From Mytilus edulis (Eukaryota > Mollusca > Bivalvia > Mytilida > Mytilidae), in NCBI RefSeq assembly GCF_963676685.1, contig NC_092356.1, positions 21,687,750 to 21,751,749 on the forward strand: a stretch of DNA of 64,000 nt, written 5' to 3'. The translations under genes were made by a program, and so were the position numbers. Shown in pieces: positions 41,601 to 56,600 of the stretch. Under the pieces are notes generated by a model. It ran no database searches, had not been told where the DNA came from, and worked only from the letters and a program-made list of their open reading frames with translations. Positions within the stretch are counted from its first letter, which is position 1, and each line of letters opens with the position of its first letter.

Positions 41601-44600
41601 TAGTTGAATCTTTGGAATCTTTGTAAATAGATGAATTATTTGGGAAGTTTTGGTAAAAAAGAGTATATAAAATTTAAGTAGTGGGCACATTTGTCCAGTT
41701 GTGCAGATTAGAAGCACCTGTTTTTGTTCTATCAAACTTTCGGGAATCAGTACGTTCTATAATGCAATCAAAGGTATGTTGAATTGTTCAGCTGGATAAC
41801 GTTAAAGTTTGACATATTAATTGCCACTGTATTTGAACTTAAGACCAAATAGTCATTAATGCTTGAATTTTTTAAGACAAACAATAGAAAAATTTCGCTT
41901 ATTTATGTGCTTTCTTTACAAATTGGCAATTAGTATTTTGAAAGAATTCGATAAGCAATATTTCACATAAAAACAGTTTAAAGTTATAGTTCAACGAGCA
42001 AAAACGGATTGCAAATTTGTAGCAAAATCTGTAATTTAAGCCATTTACTGTCCCATGACTTAAAATGTTGCATTTGATCGTAGTTACATTAAATAATTAA
42101 TTGAAATATATGATCCTGAACGGATAATGTTTTTTTTCTTTCTACAAATCCATCAAAAACCGTGTCGTTCTCCTGTACTTCGAAAGGTTAAGCAGATCTT
42201 ACTCCACATGTGTCATTTTGCTAATGTTGGTATAAAAAGCAATTAATTAAACAAGCTAACCTACCAATACAGGCGAACATAATTGAAGACCAGGTAGTAT
42301 CATTCTGACAGGATATTATATTTGGTCCATACAAATGAAAATCATTAATACATGTATAAGTCAATAGCTGTTCATCATGACGAATTAAAGGTATATCAAC
42401 AACTGCATTTGGAACGGATGGTGCAATAGGACAATCTACAACAGACAATGCACATGTTAATAGCTAATCAATATGAACATACTTAGTACATTGTATGATT
42501 CATTTTATGTTATGACAAAAACATACATAAATAGGGCCGTTTGTTTTTCTCGTTTGAATTGTTTTACGTTGTCATTTCGGGGCTTTTTATAGCTGACTAT
42601 GCGGTATGGGCTTTGCTCATTGTTGAAGGCCGTACGGTTATCTAAAGTTGTTAATTTCTGTGTCATTTTGGCCTGTTGGGGAGATTTGTCTCATTGGCAA
42701 TCATACCACATCTTTTTTTTAATATATAAGCATACAACTACGATAATTTTCATTAGTTCTTGTTATTCAACTTTCACATGTTTCAGTGACTATAATGTAG
42801 TCCATTGTTCGTAAAATTGCAAATTAGTTTTTTAATTGCATCACGATTCCATGAATAATTTATGAGTAACACAAATAAAGGTCATACTGTAAGGGAGCTT
42901 TGCTTACGCATTATTAAACACGTTAGTTCACCCGATTGATTCTTTGCTGTTCAGTTTTGTTGTTCTATATCAAGGTATTGACTTTTTGTCTTCGAGGTAT
43001 CATTTTTTCAAAACACTTCTTTAATGTGAGATATTACAAAAAGTGCTCTTCATTTGAATATATCAGCTGACATTTAACTATTGTGCCAAGTTGAATCAAA
43101 AAGTAAATTGATAAAAATACTATACTCCGAGGAACATTTTAAACGGAAAGTCAATTATCAAACAGAAAATTAAAAGCTGAAACACATTACACGAATGAAC
43201 AACAACTGGCATATTCCTGACTTGGTAGAGGCATTGTTTTATGTTTAAGATTGTGGATTTAATCTGGGTTTATAGCTAGATAAACCTCTCACCTATATGA
43301 CTGTGAGATTCTACAACAAAATGTTCCTCATTTTAGTAATATCAGCTGACATTCAATAGTTGTGTCTTGTTGAATCACAACTCGCCTTTTAATTGATTTC
43401 AATTTATACATTTAAAAGCAAATAGTTAATGCAGGTGACATGACTATAAGCTCTTTCATGAATTCTACTACCAAAACCTACCGGTACAAAGGAATGTTGG
43501 ATATGTCCACGTAACATCTGTCTGACAATTTATGAACTCGTTTCCAATCAAAAGTAATCCAATATTACATTGATATAACACTTCAAACACGTTGTTGATT
43601 TTTTCAATTTTATAGGTTGCATTTTGAACAGTTGGTGGCTCTGTGCAACCTGAATAAAAAAAAAGGAATTGAAACAAGCATTAAGAAAAGCAAAACATAA
43701 CTACTGCTGGTAGACGTTTCGTCCCTAGACGTTTCGTCCCCGAGGTTATCACTAGTAATCAGCACTTCGGTTTTGACATGAATATAAATTATATGGTAAT
43801 TTTTATAAATTTCCGGTTTACAAAAAAAAAACAATTATTCGTAATACTAAGGACTGTCTTATCCCAGTCATAGAATACCTTAGCCATATTTGGCACAACT
43901 TTTTTTGAATTTTGGGTCCTCAATGCTCTACAACTTTATACTTGTTTGGTTTTCTAACATTTTTTACTTGAGCTTCAATGATGAGTCTAACGTTGATGAA
44001 ACTCGCGTCTGGCGTATTGAAATTTAGTCCTGGTACCTTTGATATCTATAACTATTTTGTCCACAGTCCAGCAATGTATTCTTTGTTTTATGCTATTCGT
44101 ACATATCTTTAATGCATTATATTATGAGAGGTCACATGAGTAACTAAACTTTTTGAAAATAATGTGGTCAACAAATTATTATATTGATCGATTGGTGATT
44201 GCTTTATGCCGCATCAACTCAAAAAGGCTATATCGGGTTATAGCTAATTCTAATGCAATTATTTTGTATCAATGGTTCTGATTGGATAACAGTTAGCGTA
44301 AAATTCTCTATCTTCTTGTCTGTAACTAAGGAAGTCAACAAATTATTATATTGATTGATTGGTGTTTGCTTAATGCCGCATCAACTCAAAAATGCTATAT
44401 CGCGGTAATAGCTAATTCTTCCCCCCTAATTAACAGTATATTCTTTTTAAAATCAGACTAAAGATCCTTCAATATGCCAAAAACATATTATTATATTAAT
44501 GCTGTAATTTCAATCAATTCTCAAAACATTATATGCTAGCGTTATATGATAGTAAGTCATTTTAATTTAATATAGTTTTAGCATTGTTGGTTAAATTGAA

Positions 44601-47600
44601 AACATACAAACAAATCATGGTCGACTAATGATGAAATGTGCAAATGTGTTAATTTTTGTTTAACTTTTTTGTCAATCATTTAGTATGACTATATGAAATG
44701 TAAAAGGTTTAGTGAATATTCTTAACTCATAATTTTAAGCTAACGTAAATTTTGATTTTAGGCAAATTACAAGAATGTATTACTGCGCATCTACATTTTA
44801 TTTAAAGACGTCAGTAACTACAAGAATGATATTGAATGTTTTCAACTGGTCGGAAACTTTCATTAAAGAATCCACAATCAATACTAGTTGCTCAGTCTTT
44901 AGTTGTCTATGTGGTGTTTTCTGTAGTGTTGTTTGTCTGTCTGTCTTTTATTTTTGCCATGAGCTTGTCAGTTTATTCTCGATTTATTAGTTTAACTGTT
45001 ATTTTGAGATATTTTGCCTCTTTTTCAATGCAATCGAATGACATAGCAATATGACAAACAAAAACGGGATGCCATAATCATAAAAAGGTATCTCTACTTA
45101 AAACAATAAGTAAACAAGTTTTTTTATTTCACATGAGCGTATCAAACATGGGTTTTATATGTCTTTGTTTTTCTTTTATTATGTTGTTCATGTTTCAGAA
45201 ATTATGTACCATGCGCATACTAATTAATTATACTAACGCAAAGTGTTTTAAACGACAAGGTATTAGTTGTCTTTTATGATTGATGCTTACGTGTACAAAT
45301 GAATCGTCGTACAGTCCATGAAGTACTATAACAATCAATATACTTATATCCAACAGAGTTATATCCATGATCACAATCATAGTACACCATGGTATCATTC
45401 TGTAGTAAGTCTATGTGTAATGCTGCGTTTGGTACAGCTGGTGGATTCGTGCATCCTAAAATAACAAATAAAACAATCAATTTTGCGCTATAAAACCAGC
45501 TTTAATCCACTATTTCTACGTTTGAAATTGCCCGTACCAAGTCAGGAATATAACAGTTCTTGTCCATTCGTTTTTTATGTGTTTTGTCATTTGATTTTCC
45601 CATGCGATTATGAACTTTCCGATAAGATTTTCCTCTGAGTTCAGTATTTTTGTGATTTTACTTTTTTCATCATTCACTTCTTAGTTTGTGTGTTTGAAAA
45701 CTACCTCTATGTCTAAAAACATGTAAAATCACAAAAAATACTGAACACCGAGGAAAATTCAAAACAGAAAATCTGTAAAAAAAATTGTAACCATTAGAGA
45801 ATTACTATATTGTTTAAAAGAGTAGTTTAAACAACGTGTGTATTTAGCTTTCAAATATTCACATATACATATTTTTGAAATAATATCATTTGAAGATCAG
45901 TCATACCAAATGCTTACACTTATAAAATAAAAATTTCAATAAAATAAATTCATGTTTACCTGTGCAAAAGAATAATGGATCCGTCCAGTTTAGGCTTTCT
46001 TGACATGTTATCTCACTATTGCCAATCAGATTTAACCCACCGTCACAACTATATGTTACAATGTTAACTGCAGATATACGCACAATTGTGACAGAAGTAC
46101 CAGCTAATAATGTCGGATACGAACATCCTAAAAAATATTAAAAACTACTTATAACAATTTTTTTTTCTATTTCGAAAAAATATATTTTCAAGAAGTTTGG
46201 TTTAAAGTAAATCGAAATGTATACTTACATGAAAATAAACATGTCATGTTTACCCTCTAGACTGACGAAAAACATTTAACATAAAATGTACTGTTTATAG
46301 GAATTAATCAGCTATACCAACTAGGTAGTTGCAACTAAAAACTTAGTATACGTCACTACTTTACATAAAACACTAGTTAGACGGGTTATTGTGTGTAAAT
46401 AACGATGCACATGGGTTTTCTCATTGTTGAAGGCAGTACGACGATATATAATTTTCTAATATCTACCTGATTGTGTAATCCAATATATATATTAGGTTTT
46501 AAATGAAACATCTTTCACAATTTAGAAAATTCTTATATGAATCTATTCGAAACACTTTGAATGTTGAATAATTTTTTATGTAGTCTTTGTTAGAATATAC
46601 GTGTGGTCGATCACATGAGCAAATAGTTGAATATTTCCGAACATACCTCATAAGAGGTAGTCATCACAATATATTGTCCTGTCGGAAGATCTTGAAAATA
46701 TCTTATTTTCTTATTATATATTTAGAATACAATGTTCCAGTAATAATGTTGTATCCAAGCAAATAACAAGTAAACAAATGACTTGAACATTTCAAATATA
46801 ACCATGGTTTACAAAATAAAACATACCAGTGCAAACAAACATCGGTGGTGTCCATGCCCTGTTAGATTTACACTGCAAAGTATTGTCACCTACTAAAGTT
46901 AGTCCTTCATCACATTCGTAATAATAAATCATTTTATTCTGTTCCATTTCGTACTTAAATGTTGATCCAATGACATTTGATGGACTACGACAAACTGTAA
47001 TAACAAAATATTTTAGAATTTTGTATATGGTATAATGTTTTTCTTTATAAAGGGAATAATGCATAAGGCATGGAAAATATAGTATTTCAATACATGTACA
47101 TTACAAAATAGCAATATCAGTGTTAAGCGCAAATATTTATGTGCTACCATATTCTGCGCTTCAGAACAGCTCCCTCAGGGGAAACAGATGTTTAAAATGC
47201 ACAGTCTCTGATTTTTCAATGGGAAAATTGTTTTAATGGTAAACTAGATAAGCCTGATATATTCAATTTAAAGTTACTCATTTTTTTATCTAAAAATTAC
47301 TAAAATGTTTTTTTTTAAATGTATATGTGAACATTAAAAATCGCACTATAAATTGTTAAAAGCTACAATAATTCTGACAGTAAAATAGAACATACATAAA
47401 TATTTCTATGAGAAAAAACAAAAACCTTTACTCGAATGAAAATAAAATACCAACACACAATCGACATACAGTCCTGATTTAGCAGAAAAATAGGAAAACA
47501 TAAACTGACAATCATTAGTCCATGAAAAATTCAAAAACATGATGTTACAAACAAATGCCAACGAGACAAATTATAACAGTCTTATAAAAAATACCAAATA

Positions 47601-50600
47601 GAAACTCCAGATGCAGTATAACGGTCGCAATGATGGAGGTAACTGCAGATATTCGGGAAGGCTGAAGTAGATAGTTCACTAATCTTCATATATCATATAT
47701 CGACTAAAAGAGGATAAAATCATGGTAACAATAAAACAAAAATGCGACGAGAACAAAGAACTCATTTAGCATGAAGACCGTCCTCGTCGGTAAACAGTTT
47801 AAAACAATAATGATAAAAAAACAACTGAAAAGTAGTAGAAACTTCAAATCAAAGATACATATTAAATACTAGTACATAAATGGATTTTCAAATCGAAATG
47901 ATAAGTTATTTTGTTTTCCTGTGAGGCCACTCACATGTATATGTATTGTAAATATTGTAAAACTTCGTGATTTCATAAACTTACCAATACAAGAGAACAT
48001 AATAGATGACCAAGTTGTATCATTTTGACAAGTGACTGTATTTGGTCCATACAAGTAGAACTTGTTTTTACATTTATAAGTCAGTTGTTGTTCATCATGA
48101 CGAATCAGAGGTATATTTACAACTGCATTTGCAACAGCTGGTGCACTTGGACAATCTAAAAAAAAAATCAATGTTTGCATTTATGCATATTTAATAAGTA
48201 CTTATCAAATGTACATTTAAAACTGCGTATTGATGCATAGTTAATAAGTAATTGTCCAAATTTAAGATTCATTATGTATTAGAAGGCAACAGAAACGAAA
48301 ACAATAATAGGGTTTGTAATTTAGTTTTGTCAATAATTATTGATATAATATTAGAAACCCGCCACAATCTGTATGTGCTGTGAAAAGTCATGACATGTTA
48401 TCCAGTGAGTATGTTTGGTTGCTGTCTGACATATTTTTGTTTCGTTTACTAGTTTAGTAAACAGCAGATACCTATATTGTATGAGTTTTGTTCATTGTTG
48501 AACACCGTACGTTGATCAAAAAATCATTAAGAACTTATTGATAAGTGTTTCACTGTCAAGCATGCTATATTTTCAAATTCTATAAAGTACCATCGTAGTT
48601 AAATGACCGGAATCTTTCTGTAGCTCATTGACTTGAAATGTAAATTTTACTGGCCTATTGACTATACAGAGTATACAATAAAAATTACCTTAGCTAAGCT
48701 AATTGTTTAATTTCGACAATTTCAATAGATCTTATACGAAAATTTGACTTTAAAAGTGTATTTTTATTATTTGTTGTTATCCAAACCATGACCGAGTTAC
48801 AATGATGCCTATAACTACAGAAGCTTTTGAGAAATCAAGACTTTTCAGAAAGAATTGAATATATTTTGACAGACGTCTAAAAAGTAATAAATCAAAACTG
48901 ACAATGTCGTTACAGATTTTTTCAATACAGAGTAAACATTTGGTTAACAATAACATGCATTCCCCTTATAAACAACAAGTAATAAAAATGAATAATACAT
49001 GCTTACCGGTACATATAAATGTTGGATATGTCCAAGTCGCATCTACCTGACATTTTATGAACTTGTTCCCAATTAAAAGTAATCCTGTACCACATTGGTA
49101 TAAGACTTCGAAATTGTTGCTGATCTCTTCAATTTTGTAAGTAGCATTCTGAATCATTGGTGGTTCTGTGCAAGCTGTGTAAAGAGAAAAGATTGAAAAT
49201 GAACACACCGAAAACAGCGAATTATAGGGAAAAAAAACGTTCAATCGATATTTTTTTGTGACATTCGTAAATGTCTATAATATATTTGAAAATATGTAGC
49301 ACCTGAGACCACTTTTGGTTTTCAATGGCGTTTTATATACAGTTATTTGTCTTTTCGTCCTTTTTTCTTTTTAATGCAATGAAAGGCGATTTTTCCAGTT
49401 TATACTAGAATAGATTGACTAGTTTGGTAAAATATGTTTAATGCATTTCAAAATCATCAGTTGCCATATACTACATTGATAAACTGTACAATTGATGTAT
49501 CGTTTGATGTTATAAAGGCACGCATTTAAGACCAATATCTACAAAAATGGTCACCAGATATATGTGACTGTGAGACATTAGGTGTGTATAGAAGTATAAA
49601 GTTTGATTTTTGTTATGAGAATTATTTTAGGTACATTAATAATATTAACATTCTTACAAAACTACGAAGTGGTACATTGAAAATGTTGAAGTTGGTCGCT
49701 TCTACCAAGAGAAATGCATCTTTGTGTATGTTGTAATATGCAATGTGTTTAGAATGAATTCCATTTTGTTTTGGTATGTCCAGCATATAGGGCAATTAGA
49801 ATATTGTTTTTGCCACGCTATTATTGTTCATGACCTACTATTTGTTAACTGTCTTGTTTGTTGAAAGCTAATTCTAGATCTCTAACAATTACATGAATTA
49901 AGCTCTGTAACTATTTGAAGAGTGCATGGAAAGCTAGATCTGGTATTATTGGTTAGTTATAACATGTATGTTATTATTGTATTGTTCTCTGTTACCAGTC
50001 TTTTGTCACATTGTGTATATATTACGTATTGCCATAGCATGTTCTATATGCTTTTACAAATAACATATTCATTCATTCAATGGTTGGAGTTTTGAATAAA
50101 TCGATTATTTCTTAAAACGGTATCGTTTGTAATTTGCAAAGTATGTGTGCATTTCTTTCTAACCAAAATTTTGCACACGTTGTGTGGCGTTTGTTATTGT
50201 TTTCTAAACGCTACAAGAGTAGAAACAAATACAACGTTTAATCAGTCTTAACTGATTCCGTTTGACTTTCAATAATGCATGTACATGTTGTTGGTAAACA
50301 GACTTTTTACAAACGTAAAAACAAATACATCGTTTAATCACGGTGAAGTTAGAAACAAATGCAGTTTTTTTTCTAACTAACGATGAACGACCAACTGTAG
50401 ACGCATTTTTAGCGAGTGTATAGTGTGTCAAAGTTTATGTTAACTTTGCAAACGTATGCTAGAAACAAATAATCAAAACATGTGCGCTTAGCCGTTCGCA
50501 TCAATTGTTAGAAAGAAATGCACATTATTTAAGCAGATTAGGTTTTTTACTTCGTTACTTTTGTGTAGTCGTAGTTTTGTCCATACCTTGATTTTTGTAA

Positions 50601-53600
50601 GTTTATTATTTACTGGCATACACGGCTGCATGTTTCAAACACTGAGAAAGTATAGGTATTAAACTTTACGACAAACATAATAAATAATGTATAAATTCTA
50701 AAACATAAACTTTCTTAAGAATAAACGAGCGACTTCATTATTATTGTTATTCTAGTATCATGTGGTCTATATAAATGTTATCAATACTTATTCAGTGAAA
50801 CTACAGTATTTAGTTAACCACTTTTTTTTATATTTCTTACTTACGTGTACAAATGAATCGCCTTACAGTCCACGAGTTATCTATACAATCAATATATTTG
50901 TAACCAATAGAATTGTATCCAGCATCACAATCATAGTACACCATACTATCACTCTGTAGTAATTCTATATGTAATGCTGCATTGGGTACAGATGGAGGAT
51001 TCGCACATCCTAGAATATCAAATTAAGTTACATTCAAATGTTTGTATGTAGAAAGTAATATTTATCGAACTAAAAGAGTTTTGCTTTCTTATAAAATAAT
51101 GATAATCATTTTTTTTTTATAAATTCATACTATTACTGTTTGATGAAAATGTATTTTTTACAACTCTTGACAGATTCTATCGCACGAGAATTATAATTAA
51201 CTATCTGTTTCATCAATACTGAAGTCCATCGTTTTCTGATATTTGATCAAAAACTGTTTTAATAAGTTTTGACTATTTAGTTTGGAAAAATTTAGGGTTT
51301 TTCAACACATGCTCGATTCCAGTTTATGGGAAAATAAAAATAAACTCTATATAATTATTTCAATATATATTTTCCTTTTGAAAAGGCAAGATTGAATATA
51401 TACATTAATATACCTGTACAGAAAAATATTGGATCCGTCCATATTAGATTAACTTGACACGTGATTTCACTATCACCAATAAGATTTAAGTTTGCATCAC
51501 AACTGTACTTAACAATGTTAATTCCTGATACTCTCACAATTATGACAGATGTACCATTCAATAATGCTGGATACGAACATCCTAAAAGATAACAAGAAGT
51601 ACACTGTTTTAAGCGATATAATATACATACTTCAATTAAAGATTTTTCATCATATCTAATTATATTCTTAGACAGTGATTCAAATGTTCACTCACACTCC
51701 ATTAATAACAAATACAAAAAAAAAGGCAAACAATTTGACTCGTCATTGAGATACATATCGACTGTGCAAGTTACGTTGTTCAGTATGGGCTTTGTTCATT
51801 GTTGAAGGCCGCACGGTGATCTATAGTTTTTCTGTGCCATCTTGGTCTCTTGTGGATAGTTGTCTAATTGGCAATCATACCACATTTTCTTTTTTATATT
51901 TAGTCATATATACCATGGAAAGTATCGTGAAATTCACAAAAATCAACATTTTTATTTTGTATTCAATTCTAAATACATATAATTTATAGATTGTAAAATT
52001 TGCAAGTTGGTTGTTGTAAGGCAATCATCTGTTAAAATAATCAAAAGAGTTTTCATTTGAGGATCCTTATCAAATCTCGATTTAGAAGGCAATTACAAGT
52101 AGATTATGAATCTCAATATACATATTCAAGGTATATCTGTACAGCGTTGATATAAAGATGTTCTATTTCACAAATATTGCAATATCATTATCAATTCATT
52201 CATACAATGGGTGAGCTAGTATGCATTATGCATTATTTTTTTTATTAATTATGTGGGTACCTGGTACGAGTGAACTACACATTTTAATGTTCAACCTAGT
52301 ACATAATTCAAAATCCAGGAAATGGTGCTTTTATCCACCGAAATTGGTACCCACAGAAATTAATAAATTCTCACCTTATATAGTCAAAACAGGCATAAAT
52401 AGTATAAACTTAATATAAAAGGTATGTCATTGTCTTGCATATATATCCCTTCAATTAATATTTATTATGATTATACAGCTGATTACAATTTAGATCTATG
52501 CTTACCACTGCAGATAAACATTTCTGTCGTCCATTCAGAGTTTGCTTGGCACGAAATATAGTAATCACCAATCATTGTATAAGCAGCCTCACATTCATAT
52601 AAGGCGTTATATGGTGTAAGTGTACTGTTATATAGAGCTGGTTGTGCGTTGGACACAGTTTGCGGACTTCTGCAGTCAGCTGAAAAATATTGATAGGAAA
52701 ATCTACATCTAAATATTTTTTTTCATTTTTAGTGCATGTGATTCTATATTGAAGTAACAAACAATACCGAAATTCATGGATACGTTCAAACGAAAAGTTT
52801 GTTATCCAATAACAAAAGCTTAAACACTTCAGATGAATATAACACCACAGTCGATTTTCTCAATTCACACGGGTATATCCTCTTGTGAAAAACTGAACAC
52901 TAAATCTTGATTTAGACCTAGTCAATCCTCAAAAACGACAAAGAAATTACAAAAGTTTAGATTGTTTTGGTCACGTTCATTCTGTAGTTTTGTTACGTAG
53001 TTATTACACAAGTACATTGTTTGAACTTTTGGCAAAAAGAACAAAAACTTATATTATTTATCATTTAGAAATCATGTTGACAAACCAAGAATTTAGACGG
53101 ATAACGAAGTATTTGACGGTGACAGCTTCTGATCTGTGTTCAGTTCATGATCATATATCGAATTCAAGAACGTCAGAGTTCGTCTTTATCAACTGTTTAT
53201 ATTCTTCATTAAACTATAAATAACAACTTTGTCACATTAAGTTCACCGACCTTTCTTTGTATATAAATATATCAATATAAAAGAAAACGAAAAAGAACAA
53301 AAAAACAAGTAAACTGAAAATAAATAGGACATATTTGTTTTTAAGACATAATATTTAAGCAAATTGCTTTTGTTCTTGATTGTAGAGTTCCGATAGCTTT
53401 GGAAATGGTGTATCACTACACTCCTACTCTTGCTTATAGATGGTATATACGTGTCAGAAATACTAAGGTTTCTTTTAATTATAAGTTAAGTATCACAGGT
53501 TGTTATAATGATTTAAAACGATTGTTTAAGGTAATATTTCGGACTGTCAAATGTCTCGCATTGAACATTATCATGTGAACAATTGATGTACAATTTCAAT

Positions 53601-56600
53601 ATCATGGAATCATGACTATAAAGAAAATGTGGAAAATAGGTGCAAATTAAAAGAAAATATTTGAACTGTCTTCTGAAAATCAAACTTACGGATGCATTCA
53701 AAATCTGGACCAACCCAATCTCCTGATGCCATACACGTACTATTGTCACTGTCACCTACTAGAGAAAATCGACTCTCGCACGTGTAAAAAACGACAGATC
53801 CTTCATAAGTTGTAATATCAGTAGGATAGTAAGCATTCATCATAGTCGGTGGTGTATAGCATTTTCCTAGTAAATAGAGTAAGGCATGAAACACATGAGC
53901 AATTTAAACATTATTTCATTTTGCATAAATTTAATCAGATAAATGTTTCATAAGCGATTATTTTCATAATATTTAGTTCAATGTTATTATAAACAAACGA
54001 GGGTTTAAATATTTATTCGAATATATAAAATATTTGTATATGAAAAAATATTTTGTTTGTGTAGTTTTTATCATGTGATTTACAATTATGCAAATCAAAA
54101 ATTTATACTGGTTCCCTGTCCAGTGTTCGTTTGACTACAATACCCGTAGACTGTAAGGCTGAGATCTAGTTTAATATTTCTGTAAACAGTAATTTGCTGA
54201 TTACTTCGTCTAATAATAAAACTGTGCATCTAATTAAATTGGGACCGTTGGTGTTATAAACAAATAAGATATTTTCCTTTAAAAACTTATTGTTCAGGAT
54301 GCTTGTTTATTTCACCTATTTATTTTTTGTCTAAAAAATGATGGTTTCAATTTATGTTTATGTTAAAAACTCTTATTATAAATTATAAATAACTACTTTG
54401 AATTGTACCAGATGTTAAAGAACTCCTTTATAAAAAGGTTGTAATCAATTTCGATGAGTTAAAGGTCACCTTTATTTTAGTATACAGATGAACTTACTTG
54501 AACAGTTGATGAACACAGTGCTCCAATTGCCACCTAGTTCACAATGGGATTTAACTGACCCAACACCAGCTACATCAAGGTAGTCATTTCTACATATATG
54601 GGTTGCTGTATGGCCTACTATTTTCCCATTAAATGTACGTTTTGCTCCGTATAAATATGGAGGATCACCGCAGTCTGAAAATAATTTTTGTTTTTTTTAT
54701 AGATTAGACCGTTGGTTTCCCGTTTAAATGGTTTTACACTAGTAATTTTGGGACCTTTATAGCTTTTTGTTCGGTGTGAGCCAAGTCTCCGTGTTGACGG
54801 CTGTACATTGACCTATAATGGTTTACTTTTATAAATTGTTATTTGGATGGAGAGTTGTCTCATTGGCACTCACACCATATCTTCCTATATATATTAGTTC
54901 AATTTGATTTCAGAAATTGTTAAGTATGTGCCAATAGATAGTCACGCAACGACACGAATAAGCATGAGATACATGTATCAGGCGTTTTCGAACCACCAAC
55001 CTGCATTAGCAAAATTCAAAATGCAATCCGCTGCATTTTGTTTGCACCTGCTCTTAGTCATTTATCTGACTTTCAATAGTTGCCGCTTGTTTATGCGGTT
55101 CATAAGTGTTTCTTTTTTCTCGTTATATATAAATATATATGTATAGATTGGATCTTTGGGTTTTTCCCGTTTTAAATGGATTCACACTTGTCTAGTAGTT
55201 TTTGGAGCCCTGATAGGTTGTTGTTAATGTCAGCCAAGGCTCCGTGTCGAAGACCATACTTTCATCTATAATGGTTTACTTAAACAAATTGTGGCTTAGA
55301 TGGAGAGTTGTATCATTAACACTCATACCATTTATTCATATAGTAACGACATAAAAAAAACAATGTAAGAGTAAATACGCCTTAACTATTGAACAAATGA
55401 TAAAAAAAGAGGCTATCACATTATGACTTAAAGACGCATGATACACGACAGTTCAATACGAAAACGTAAAGTTAAGCTACTAATACATGAATATATAAAT
55501 TTGTCCTCTCCAAAAAGATTTATGATAAAATGACGCTTCTGAATACAAAGCAAACCGGCTATCCTATTATATGATTAAGGATAATGATGAATTGAATCAG
55601 ATAGTCATTTACTGATTGACATACATAAATACATAAAACTGAAAGTGGTCTTAAATTCTTAAATTTTTCCCGGACTGAATCAATCATATTAAACTTACGC
55701 TTCCACCAGCAATTAAAGTCCCCAAGATCCCAGACACTATTTAAACATTTAGCATCAACGACACCTGTAGCTATATAATCATCACTGCAAGTTAAAGACA
55801 TTGTGCTATGCACACCTCGATACACCATCATACTGGCACCTTCTGGTACAGGAGCTTCTCCACAATCTAAAAAACATCTCTCATACATGAAACAATATTG
55901 TTAAAAGTTACAATTTTAACAAGGGTTCCTTCAATTTTTCTTTGATATCTTGAAACAGTTTAATTAAATTAAGATTCAAAGAAATCCGACAACGATGTGT
56001 CGTTTATGTTCATGGACATAACAATTTATTTTCCGTGTGGTCATGACGTCTCAAACGATATCTTTATTTTAAGTGTTTGTTATGTGTTATAATCTAGATA
56101 AGTGCTTCGAATGCATTTACTGTATGAATATTATTTCTTATTCTATACATCAAACATTAAAAGGAAAGCAATGTTATTTGCAAAAATCAAGAATGTGTCC
56201 CCAGTACACAGATGCCCCATCCGTACTATCATTTTCTATGTTCAGTGGACTGTGAAATGAGGAGAAAATTTCTAATTTGGCATTAAAATTAGAAAGATCA
56301 TATCATAGGAAACATGTTTACTAAGTATCAAGTTGATTGAACTTCAACTTCATCAAAAACTAACTCAACAAAAAACTGTAGTCAAAACTTTAACCTGAAG
56401 TGGGACGGACGGACGGACGTTCAGACGAACGAACGGACGGACGCACAGATCATAAAACATAATTCCCATATATGAGGCATACAAAAAATAAGTATTACAA
56501 GTTTATTGGATGCTGTGTAACATCATATTGATCATTACATTATCTGGTCAGGTAATGCGATATCATTATTTTCTAGCTTCTTGTTTTATATATCTATCAA

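Noticed and set aside
53390-53560. Plus-strand frame reading roughly like a short protein (TPTLAYRWYIRV)
   Set aside because: Too short, no splice borders and no recognisable domain.
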